Shown: piece after piece, positions 58,101 through 64,000 of the stretch
Position numbering within the stretch: position 1 is the first letter of the stretch
Layout of the letters: each line of letters opens with the position of its first letter
Assembly: GCA_009193035.1 (NCBI GenBank)
Contig: SWDT01000034.1
Coordinates: forward strand, 434,001-498,000
DNA from: Halicephalobus mephisto
Taxonomy: Eukaryota > Nematoda > Chromadorea > Rhabditida > Panagrolaimidae
Length of the DNA: 64,000 bases
Reading direction: 5' to 3'
Position numbers and translations under genes: made by a program
The notes under the pieces: model-generated
Told to the model about the DNA's origin: nothing
The model's input: the letters and a program-made list of their open reading frames with translations, nothing else
The model's database searches: none

Positions 58101-58788
58101 TTTTCTAATTTTTTAATTTTTTTAATTTTTTAAAAATAAAGTTTTTTAAATTTTTCTAAAAAATAATTTTTTTAAAATAAAATTTGAAAGAATAAACAAA
58201 AACAGGATATTTGTTATGATAATTCAAATTGTAGGAATTTTAAGGGATATTATATATAAAAAATTGGGAAAATAAGAAGAAAAAATTTTCGAAAAAAATA
58301 AATTTAAAAAAGAATTGCCAGTTAACCATATTTATGTATGGTAATTTTTGGCAAACTGTTCTTAATGAATCAGTGCTTTCAAATCGAGTGTGAATCAGAA
58401 AAATCATGCTATTTTTTTGAGGCAAAAACCAGTGCGAGTCATTTTTGGCAGATTGTTTTTAACGAACCAGTCATTCCTTTTTTTGAGGCAAAAGACCAGT
58501 GCGAGTCACTTTTGGCAAACTGTTTTTAATGAACCAGTCATTCCTTTTTTTAAGTTCAAACTAGTGCGAGTCACTTTTGGCAAACTGTTCCAAAAAAAAT
58601 CACTTTTTTAAAACTATTACATCTAGACAAATTTCGACTTTTTGTAATTTTACATAAAAATTACTCTTAAAAAGTTTTAAAACCGATTATTTTAAATATA
58701 AAAACTAAAAACTAACCTGGATCATTGCTTGAAGGACTGATATTTTGTCTGGATCCTTCATGTCGACTTTGTTGATGACCCATCGGTT
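40045..58788 (-). CDS. abl-1: Abl non-receptor tyrosine kinase; whole gene
   Basis: Coding exons 58717-58783, 49005-49293, 45877-46336, 43573-44318, 40936-43098 and 40045-40180 join in phase to 1,286 aa. N-terminus MGHQQS has a myristoylation-type Gly2. SH3 is residues ~143-208, SH2 ~216-305 (FLVRES Arg at 241) and the kinase ~333-590: Gly loop [13 protein letters not shown] Lys362, alphaC Glu377, gatekeeper Thr406, HRD Asp454, DFG Asp472, activation-loop Tyr484. A long Ser/Asn-rich region follows, with PKGQRIEAF and PLQHHRPFS blocks that I recall from C. elegans ABL-1. An F-actin-binding helical bundle ([15 protein letters not shown] to MQLVHR) ends it. The first coding intron is 9.4 kb. Abl links receptor and integrin signals to actin and cell death control. 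Confidence 0.96.
40240..40830. repeat. degenerate ~60-bp repeat in last abl-1 intron
   Basis: TTCTAGAAGATCATAAAATC and AATCCACTAGAAGGTTCTAG recur with variation through the intron between exons 5 and 6. Confidence 0.65.
40936..43098 (-). CDS. abl-1: abl-1 exon 5 (end of kinase and long disordered region)
   Basis: Acceptor TTTTTAG|GGAAAT, donor TATCG|GTGAGT; 2,163 nt. Starts [20 protein letters not shown] and completes the kinase C-lobe ([20 protein letters not shown]). It then runs through a Ser/Asn/Lys-rich region with proline runs (possible SH3 ligands) and begins the F-actin-binding domain ([20 protein letters not shown]). Confidence 0.96.
43170..43545. repeat. ~123-bp tandem repeat, abl-1 intron 4
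   Basis: Three copies with CTATCATACTGTAATTAAGG starting near 43175, 43297 and 43422, including AAAATTTCGTGTCGAGA. It fills the intron that splits the kinase domain. Confidence 0.85.
43573..44318 (-). CDS. abl-1: abl-1 exon 4 (SH2 end and kinase domain)
   Basis: Acceptor GTTTTTCAG|CTTTTT, donor TATG|GTGGGT, phase 0 in and 2 out. Covers [81 protein letters not shown] and [11 protein letters not shown]. All catalytic residues are intact. Confidence 0.97.
44340..44800. repeat. low-complexity AT repeat, abl-1 intron 3
   Basis: TTAATTTTTAATTTTTTT-type units, many copies; no coding potential. Confidence 0.75.
45060..45660. repeat. ~120-bp tandem repeat of ATAC/GATATATC words, abl-1 intron 3
   Basis: About five copies marked by ATATATCGGATACATTGTAT and AAGGATGATATCGATGCA. 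It is related in sequence to the interiors of the MITE-like elements at 32533 and 36162. Terminal inverted repeats not found. Confidence 0.75.
45877..46336 (-). CDS. abl-1: abl-1 exon 3 (SH3 and SH2)
   Basis: Acceptor CTTTTTAG|AGAAGA, donor AAG|GTAAGT, phase 2 in and 0 out. SH3: [20 protein letters not shown]. It carries about 14 extra residues (183-196) between CEAQ and GWVPS compared with vertebrate Abl; C. elegans ABL-1, as recalled, has an insertion here too. SH2: [37 protein letters not shown]. Confidence 0.96.
46340..46800. repeat. low-complexity AT sequence, abl-1 intron 2
   Basis: AAAGTAAAAATTAAAA words, then TTTTCGTAAAATTTCAATTT words; nothing else seen. Confidence 0.7.
46850..47150. 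other. GC-richer block inside abl-1 intron 3, function unknown
   Basis: Lies 0.5 kb upstream of the SH3/SH2 exon. A minus-strand frame (46879-47088) holds [13 protein letters not shown] but stops before any donor, so it does not feed the SH3 exon. A CAG|GTGCTAG donor-like site follows. It may be a non-coding first exon of a short isoform. Confidence 0.2.
47190..47570. repeat. ~30/60-bp tandem repeat (GGATACGGTAGAAGATTC), abl-1 intron 2
   Basis: Roughly a dozen units of TTCTGGAAATTTTTAGGATA, alternating between TACGGTAGAA and TATTTTAGAA endings. Confidence 0.85.
48010..48990. repeat. low-complexity AT repeat, abl-1 intron 2
   Basis: Several local tandem families, e.g. TTTTTATTTTTTATAAAAAT near 48840-48990. 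Nothing coding. Confidence 0.7.
49005..49293 (-). CDS. abl-1: abl-1 exon 2 (N-terminal cap, Ser-rich)
   Basis: Acceptor TTTTTAG|ATATAT, donor TCCAG|GTTCGT, phase 1 in and 2 out. Encodes [13 protein letters not shown] to [22 protein letters not shown] matches the conserved ARWNSKENLL block before the SH3 of vertebrate Abl. It is rich in Ser and Asn. Confidence 0.85.
49300..53340. repeat. low-complexity bulk of abl-1 intron 1, proximal half
   Basis: Mostly T/A-rich tandem words (e.g. 50460-50720, 51000-51200, 52450-52920). Less AT-rich blocks stand out at 49620-49745, 51590-51830 and 52270-52450. No convincing exon. Confidence 0.6.
49620..49745. promoter_or_regulatory. GC-rich island 5' of abl-1 exon 2 with X-box-like site
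   Basis: Composition changes for ~120 bp, about 330 bp upstream of abl-1 exon 2. GTTACTATAGAAAC at 49725-49738 matches the RFX/DAF-19 X-box pattern RYYNYY-AT-RRNRAC on both strands. It could be an internal promoter for a shorter Abl isoform. Confidence 0.3.
53345..53905. repeat. ~225-bp tandem repeat, abl-1 intron 1
   Basis: Two full copies and a partial third; CTACAGTATCCCTCGTTCCC-type blocks start near 53391, 53618 and 53842. Copies share TTGATGACAAACTA and AACCAGAAGTATATCAATAA. Confidence 0.85.
54240..54500. repeat. ~130-bp duplication, abl-1 intron 1
   Basis: Two copies, each with AATTCCCGCGCAAAAAA and TTTATCTATCTTTGAAA. Confidence 0.75.
54888..55490. repeat. ~217-bp tandem repeat, abl-1 intron 1
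   Basis: Nearly three copies starting AGGATTAGTGAATC near 54889, 55105 and 55323. The 66-codon open frames here are copies of each other and belong to the repeat, not to genes. Confidence 0.88.
55692..55760. repeat. 9-bp perfect inverted repeat, possible hairpin
   Basis: TTTTGACTC and GAGTCAAAA flank about 27 bases rich in C. The block to 55,860 is GC-richer than its neighbours. Confidence 0.4.
56230..56540. repeat. ~55-bp degenerate tandem repeat, abl-1 intron 1
   Basis: TCTAAAAATTTTTTGAATAT units; produces a spurious 72-codon minus frame. Confidence 0.7.
57394..57508 (+). other. possible plus-strand exon inside abl-1 intron 1
   Basis: TTATTTTTTAG|GAGACA opens a GC-rich 110-nt block. Two plus frames look protein-like: one gives [20 protein letters not shown] and continues to NYSHK, with a weak GTACAC donor; the other gives [17 protein letters not shown] and ends in TGA. 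No partner exon was identified with confidence. It could also be a conserved regulatory block. Confidence 0.25.
58335..58605. repeat. ~66-bp tandem repeat just 3' of abl-1 coding exon 1
   Basis: Nearly four copies of CCAGTGCGAGTCACTTTTGG with TTTTTAATGAACCAGTCATT; AGTGCGAGTC at 58431, 58498 and 58563. It lies 110 bp inside intron 1. Confidence 0.88.
58717..58783 (-). CDS. abl-1: abl-1 coding exon 1 (myristoylation-type N-terminus)
   Basis: TTTTTCAG|AACCG-ATG: the ATG (58783-58781) lies 5 nt after an acceptor, used by a 5' UTR exon or a spliced leader. [10 protein letters not shown] fits M-G-x-x-x-S for N-myristoylation, as in vertebrate Abl 1b. Donor CCAG|GTTAGT, phase 1. In-frame reading from the proposed upstream exon meets a TAG, so this ATG is the likely start. 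Confidence 0.82.
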
Positions 58789-59139
58789 CTGAAAAACAAT
58801 AATTTTAAAATATATGATAATTTTAGAAAAAATAAAAAAATAAAAAATTTAAAAAAATTAAAGAATATAAAAAAATAAGAAAATTTTAAAATTAAAAAAT
58901 TAAAAAATTTTAAAAATAAATTTTAAAAAATTTGAATATAAAAATAATTTTAAAAAATAAAATGAATTTAAAAAAAAATAATTTTTAGAATAGAAGTGGT
59001 TTTAAAGAATAAAAAATTTTGGAAGTAGAGCACTTTTAGAAAATAAAAAAAATTATTTTGCACAATAAAAAAGATAATTTTAAAAAATAAAAGAATTCTA
59101 AAAATTAAATTTATATAAAAAAAATAAAATTTGGATATG

Positions 59140-60170
59140 AATTAATTTAAAAAGCAAAAATGTAGAAGATAAAATTTCAAAAATAAATAATTTAATAATA
59201 AAAAAAAATAAAATTTGGATATAAATTAATTTTAAAAAATGAAAATGTACTTTTTCGAAATGATTGAGAAGGTTTTGAAGAATGTAGAAAATTAATTTTA
59301 AAAAATAAATAATTTTATAATATAAAAAAAATAAAATTTAGATATAAATTAATTTAAAAAGCAAAAATGTACCTTTTCGAAGTGATTGAGAAGGTTTTGA
59401 AGAATGTAGAAAATTAATTTCAAAAAATAAATAATTTTACAATGTAAAAAAAATAAATTTTGGATATAAATTAATTTAAAAAGCAAAAATGTACTTTTTC
59501 GAAATGATTGAGAAGGTTTTGGACGATGTAAAAGATAATTTTTTGGAAATAAACTACTCTTATAATATAAAAAAAATTAATTTTAGATATAAATTAATTT
59601 AAAAAACAAAAATGTACTTTTTCGAAATGATTGAGAAGGTTTTGAAGAATGTAGAAAATTAATTTTAAAGAATAAACTACTTTTATAATATAAAAAAAAA
59701 TTAATTTTAGATATAAATTAATTTAAAAAACAAAAATGTACCTTTTCGAAATGATTGAGAAGTTTTTGAAGAATGTAGAAAATTAATTTCAAAAAATAAA
59801 TAATTTTATAATATAAAAAAAATAAAATTTGGATATAAATTAATTTAAAAAACAAAAATGTACTTTTTCGAAATGATTGAGAAGGTTTTGGAGGATGTAG
59901 AAAATTAATTTTAAAGAATAAACTACTTTTATAATATAAAAAAAATAAAATTTGGATATAAATTAATTTTAAAAAATGAAAATGTACCTTTTGAAAACTA
60001 TTGAGAAGGTTTTGAAGAATGTAGAAGATAATTTTTTGGAAATAAACTACTTTTATAATATAAAAAAAATAAATTTTACATATAAATTAATTTTATTAAA
60101 CAAAAACGTACCTTTTGAAAACTATTGAGAAGGTTTTGGAGGATGTAGAAGATAATTTTTTTGGAAATAA
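59140..60170. repeat. ~122-bp tandem array, eight copies, each with a donor-like site
   Basis: Copies are marked by GTAC(T/C)TTTTCGAAATGATT at about 59247, 59369, 59491, 59613, 59738, 59860, 59986 and 60109. On the minus strand each reads CTTCTCAATCATTTCGAAAA(A/G)GTACATTTT. The unit therefore spans the 3' end of the proposed UTR exon, its donor and the first part of the intron. Confidence 0.88.
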
Positions 60171-60287
60171 TAACCGCGCAAGGGAAACAAGGAACGGCAA
60201 CACGGACACAGCTGCTCAAATTCGATCGATCGACATTCGTCGCGCGTTGGCTTGGACCATTCAGCTTGTCGAGGTCATTGAAGGCAC
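60112..60287 (-). other. probable abl-1 5' UTR exon
   Basis: On the minus strand, ACTATTCAG|GTGCC at 60288 opens and AAAAG|GTACGT at 60112 closes a 176-nt GC-rich block in otherwise AT-rich DNA. It contains short upstream ORFs (five codons, and 14 codons starting MVQANARRMS), as expected of a leader. The donor could join the acceptor at 58789. The exon is inferred only from splice signals and composition. Confidence 0.5.
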
Positions 60288-61022
60288 CTGAATAGTTTCG
60301 TATTTAAAAATTTATTATTTATTATCTCCCGCAAAAAAATTAAAAATTGTATTTTTAAATATAAAAAAACCGGTCTTTAGTGTATTTACAAAAAGCATCC
60401 TGAGGACTTAACGCATGTCCACTTCTTTCCCTGAGGCACCAAAGCACCGACTGAATCAATTCTGCATCCGACTAGCGACGTTTTGGACTGAATTGATATA
60501 TGAACAAACATGCGCATAATGGCCGAAGTAGTGACAAATGAAAGTCATTCATTTTTTTTATAAAACCAGAATTTTGGAACCTTTTACTCAATTACGGAAG
60601 GTTCTAAAATTCCTTAAAATCGATTAAAAGATTTTAGGATTCTCTAAAATTAACTAAAAATTAAAAAATTCAAGAAATTCTCTGAAATTAATTTAAAAAA
60701 TTCGAAAATTCTCTGAAATTAACTAAAAAAATTTTCGAAATTGATTACAAAAATTCAAAAATTCTCTAAAATTAACTAAAAAATTTAAAAAATTCAAAAA
60801 ATTTCTGAAATTAATTCAAAAAATTTTCGAAATTGATTACAAAAATTCAAAAATTCTCTGAAATTAACTAAAAAATTCAAATTTTCTGAAATTGAAAGAT
60901 TCTAGAATTTGTCATAATCTGAAGAAAATTTCCATGGTCTTTCATAATCGAATAAAAGGTTCTGAAAATTTCAACATCCTGTTCAAATTTTTAAGTTTTT
61001 AAAAAAATCAGGAAATTTCCTG

Positions 61023-61410
61023 GGGCTTTCTGGAATCTTATAGGATTTTCAACATTACATAGAAGTTCTTGGAGCCTAGTGCAGGATTCTGAAATCTTCG
61101 AGAATCTTATGGAAATGTTCGGAGTTCTCCGGAATTCACAAGTCCTGGAGCTTTCTGGAATCTTATAGAATTTTCAACATTCTATAGAAGTTCATGGAGC
61201 CTAGTGCAGGATTCTGAAGTTTTGGGAAATTTCGTGGAGATCCCAAGGTGTCAGAAGTGTCTAGAATCTTCTGAAACCTGAAATCTCCCGGAATCTCAGA
61301 GCCTTCCCGGATCCAGCGGACTACTCCGAGTTCTTCGGAGCTCTCCCAGAGCCTTCTGAAGACCGTCGGAATCCATAAATCTTCTAAAACCTCCCGGAAT
61401 CCTCCAGAAC
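61023..61410 (+). repeat. left arm of a 388-bp inverted repeat
   Basis: Reverse complement of 63432-63819 with only scattered mismatches (e.g. GATCCAGCGGACTACTCCGA against GATTCAGCGGACTACTCTGA). Internally holds two copies of TTCATGGAGCCTAGTGCAGG-like sequence. Confidence 0.9.
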
Positions 61411-61579
61411 TTAATTTAAAACCTCAAATCCTAGAATTTTTCAAAATTTCAGAAATTAGTGTCGACACTGTTTCGTAAAAAAATCCATTTTTAATTTTTT
61501 TTATACTAGTTTCGAGGTCTATAAAACGGTCAACACAAAATCAAAGCCAATTGAATTTCCGCGCAACAATTGGGGGAGA

Positions 61580-61920
61580 CCAACCTGCCAGAACGTTTCG
61601 AGCAACCTGCGAATTTTTTTTTACTTCAAACTTTTTGTAGGTGTAAATGGAAAAGTAGTAAATAATTTGGTAAGGTGTTGCGTACAAAGTGCAGATTCTA
61701 TTTTTATTTCGACTTTGATGTTCACTTACTCGCCAGAACGTTGCGCGCAACCTGCGAATTTTATTTTGACTTTAATTTCGAAATCTCCAAAGATGTAAAT
61801 ACAAAAATAGTAATTGATCTGCCAGAATGTGCGAAAAGTGAAATTTTTATTTTTATTTTGATCTACTTGGTTCAATATTGCGTGCAACGTGCAATTTTAA
61901 TTTTGATATCAAACTTTCTA
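61580..61920. repeat. ~140-bp diverged repeat with GTTGCGCGCAAC palindrome
   Basis: Three diverged copies of an ACGTTGCGCGCAACCTGCGA block followed by TTTTATTTTGACTTTAATTT. The 113-codon plus frame over it is repeat-derived. Confidence 0.65.
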
Positions 61921-62479
61921 GACTTTGACATAGTATGGTTTTCACATAAACTGAAACCCATAAATAAATTTGTTCTTTTTTATTTTGGAAATTTTGACAG
62001 ACGGAAATCAAGATAAAAAAACAGAATTTTTTTGAATAACAAATTTTAAATTTTTTATATTTTAAATTTTAAATTTTTTATATTTTTAAATTTAAATTTT
62101 TTTTTATATTTTTAAATTTTTTATATTTTTAAATTTAAATTTTTTTTACATTTTTAATTTTTAATTTTTTATATTTTTAATTTAAAAATTGAAAAAACAC
62201 GACAATTACTGAATTAAAAAAATAAAAATTTTAAATTCAAAAAAACTGAAAATTATAAAAATTTAATTTTTTATTTATAAAATGCCAGAGGCAAAATTTT
62301 AAAAAAATATTTTTTAAAAAAACATGTTTAAAAATAAATTTCAAAAAAAAATAAAAATAATAAAATTTTTTAAAAATAAATCTCGAAGAAAAATAAAAAT
62401 AATAAAATTTTTTAAAAATAAATTTCAAAAAAAAATTAAAATAATCTACTTTTAAAATTCTTTAAGTTAAAAAAAGTTT

Positions 62480-63165
62480 ATTTTTTCAAATTAAAAAAAA
62501 TTTATTTAAAAAAATAAAAAATGTTAAATTTATTCGGTTTTTTTAAAGAAAGTACATTGAAAAAGAAAAAATAAATTTTTAGGTTTTTTAAAGAATATTT
62601 TTTTTAATATAAAATTTATTTAAAAAAATAAAAAATATTAAATTTATTCGGTTTTTTAAATTTTAAAAAATATTAAGTTTATTGATTTTTTTAAAGTATA
62701 TTGAAAAAGAAAAAATAAATTTTTAGGTTTTTTAAAGAATATTTTTTTTAATATAAAATTTAAAAAAATAAAAAATAGAAAATATTAAATTTATTCGATT
62801 TTTTTAAATTAAAAAAAATTTATTTAAAAAATAAAAAATATTAAATTTATTCGATTTTTTAAATTAAAAAAAAATTATTTTAAAAATCAATTTTTTAATT
62901 TTAAAAAATATTAAATTTGTTCAATTTTTTTAAAGAAAGTACATTGAAAAAGAAACAATATTTTTAGGTTTTTTAGAATTTTTTCTTAATATAAAATTTA
63001 TTTAAAAAATAAAAAATGTTAAATTTATTCGATTTTTTTAAATTAAAAAAAAATTTATTTAAAAAAATAAAAAATATTAAATTTATTCGGTTTTTTTAAA
63101 GAAAGTACATTGAAAAAGAAACAATATTTTTAGGTTTTTTAGAATTTTTTCTTAAAAAAAACAAA
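62480..63165. repeat. AT tandem array (AAATTTATTCGGTTTTTT)
   Basis: Several copies of AAAAATATTAAATTTATTCG and AAAGTACATTGAAAAAGAAA between the inverted arms. No coding. Confidence 0.8.
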
Positions 63166-63188
63166 TCGATCCGTACTCGACCTCTTAC

Positions 63189-63260
63189 CTTTTTCGAGTC
63201 GTTAGAGGACTCGAGAGAGCTCCTGTCCGACCGTCGTCCCCGCGTTTTCTAGTCTTCAAA
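63189..63260 (-). promoter_or_regulatory. candidate abl-1 first non-coding exon/promoter island
   Basis: GC-rich island with a strong donor AAAAAG|GTAAGA at 63189 on the minus strand and no ATG. It could splice to 60287. The 5' limit cannot be set. It lies between the two inverted 388-bp arms. Confidence 0.4.
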
Positions 63261-63431
63261 AAAACGAATATTTAGGGAAAATTGACCTATTCTTTAAATT
63301 AGTTTAACTGACTTTTCGGACATTGATCGTTCAAGAATTTAAAAAATAAAATCACACTATTTAAAAAAAATAAAAGTTTTACGAAATAGTTCCGAAATGA
63401 ATTTTCGGAATTTCTGAAGGTCAGGCTTTAC

Positions 63432-63819
63432 TTCTGGAGGATTCCGGGAGGTTTTAGAAGATTTATGGATTCTGACAGTCTTCAGAAGGCTCTGGGAGAG
63501 CTCCGAAGAACTCAGAGTAGTCCGCTGAATCCGGGAAGGCTCTGAGATTCCGGGAGATTTCAGGTTTCAGAAGATTCTAGACACTTCTGACACCTTGGGA
63601 TCTCCACGAGATTTCCCAAAACTTCAGAATCCTGCACTAGGCTCCACGAACTTCTATAGAATGTTGAAAATCCTATAAGATTCCAGAAAGCCCCAGGATT
63701 TGTGAATTCCGGAGAACTCCGAACATTTCCATAAGATTCTCGAAGGTTTCAGAATCCTGCACTAGGCTCCAAGAACTTCTATGTAATGTTGAAAATTCTA
63801 TAAGATTCCGGAAAGCTTC
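63432..63819 (-). repeat. right arm of a 388-bp inverted repeat
   Basis: Inverted partner of 61023-61410. The arms are separated by about 2.0 kb containing AT-rich arrays and the candidate abl-1 first exon at 63189. Confidence 0.9.
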
Positions 63820-63933
63820 AAGAACTTCGATAGAATTCTCGAATTTTTCAGAATCGTCCATTGGATTCTGAACAATTTTAGTTTTTTATTAATTTTTCAT
63901 TTTAGTGTAAAAATAAACTTTATAAAACTCCAC

Positions 63934-64000
63934 AGGCAGTGGTTTTTGGAAGCCAGTTTTTTACGAGAACAAGACGAAAAATCGGACATGATTGATTTCG
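63934..64000 (+). CDS. probable exon of a further plus-strand gene, cut by window end
   Basis: ACTCCACAG at 63923-63931 is followed by a frame (best read as CAG TGG TTT...) giving QWFLEASFLREQDEKSDMID, open to the window end. Composition is protein-like and differs from the repeats around it. No family recognised; one exon fragment is weak evidence. Confidence 0.4.

Noticed and set aside
60390..60540. 34-codon plus frame MSTSFPEAPKHRL
   Set aside because: Short, no splice partner, and GC-richer DNA gives plausible peptides in several frames by chance.
61675..62016. 113-codon plus frame starting LLRTKCRFYFYFD
   Set aside because: Composed of repeated GCGCAACCTGCGAATTTT blocks; Phe/Ile/Tyr-rich through AT bias only.

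Overview
The window reads as nuclear DNA of a nematode, most likely a rhabditid related to Caenorhabditis. The grounds are very AT-rich DNA, exons that stand out as GC islands, splice acceptors of the TTTTCAG type, introns as short as 41-47 nt, intron words such as CTACAGTAA, TACGGTAG and 'cgtgtcgaga' that I associate with Caenorhabditis, and proteins closest in memory to C. elegans FLN-2, SWIP-10, SNX-17 and ABL-1. As I recall, all four C. elegans orthologues lie on the X chromosome, so this is probably X-derived sequence. The species cannot be named from sequence alone.

Four protein-coding genes were rebuilt exon by exon, checking donor, acceptor and reading phase at every junction. (1) fln-2, a filamin of the three-CH-domain (jitterbug) type, minus strand, 28787 down past position 1: 20 coding exons giving about 3,262 residues, with the 3' end outside the window. 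(2) A swip-10/MBLAC1-like metallo-beta-lactamase-fold protein, plus strand, 33695-36807: 6 exons, 476 aa, with a signal peptide and a TATA/Inr core promoter. (3) snx-17, PX-FERM sorting nexin, minus strand, 39327-37350: 4 exons, 475 aa. (4) abl-1, Abl tyrosine kinase with SH3, SH2, kinase and C-terminal F-actin-binding domains, minus strand, 58783-40045: 6 coding exons, 1,286 aa, plus probable untranslated exons at 60112-60287 and near 63189.

fln-2 and swip-10 are divergent across about 4.8 kb of repeat-rich spacer that holds one GC-rich island (30930-31180). swip-10 and snx-17 converge with about 540 bp between stops. snx-17 and abl-1 run in tandem, separated by 717 bp that carry a 60-bp tandem array. 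The last 71 bases probably begin an exon of a further plus-strand gene.

Most of the rest is intron or spacer built from local tandem arrays (unit lengths from about 23 to 280 bp), two MITE-like elements, a dispersed hairpin repeat (GTCACTATCC...GGATAGTGAC) in seven clusters confined to the left 37 kb, and a pair of near-identical 388-bp inverted arms flanking the presumed abl-1 first exon. The least expected structure is an eight-copy, ~122-bp tandem array in the abl-1 5' region, in which every copy carries a splice-donor-like site. No prokaryotic systems, CRISPR arrays, rRNA or convincing tRNA genes were seen.

The genes are not an operon. Their products act in separate settings: actin crosslinking (fln-2), a hydrolase probably in the secretory route (swip-10), endosomal recycling (snx-17) and tyrosine-kinase signalling to actin (abl-1).
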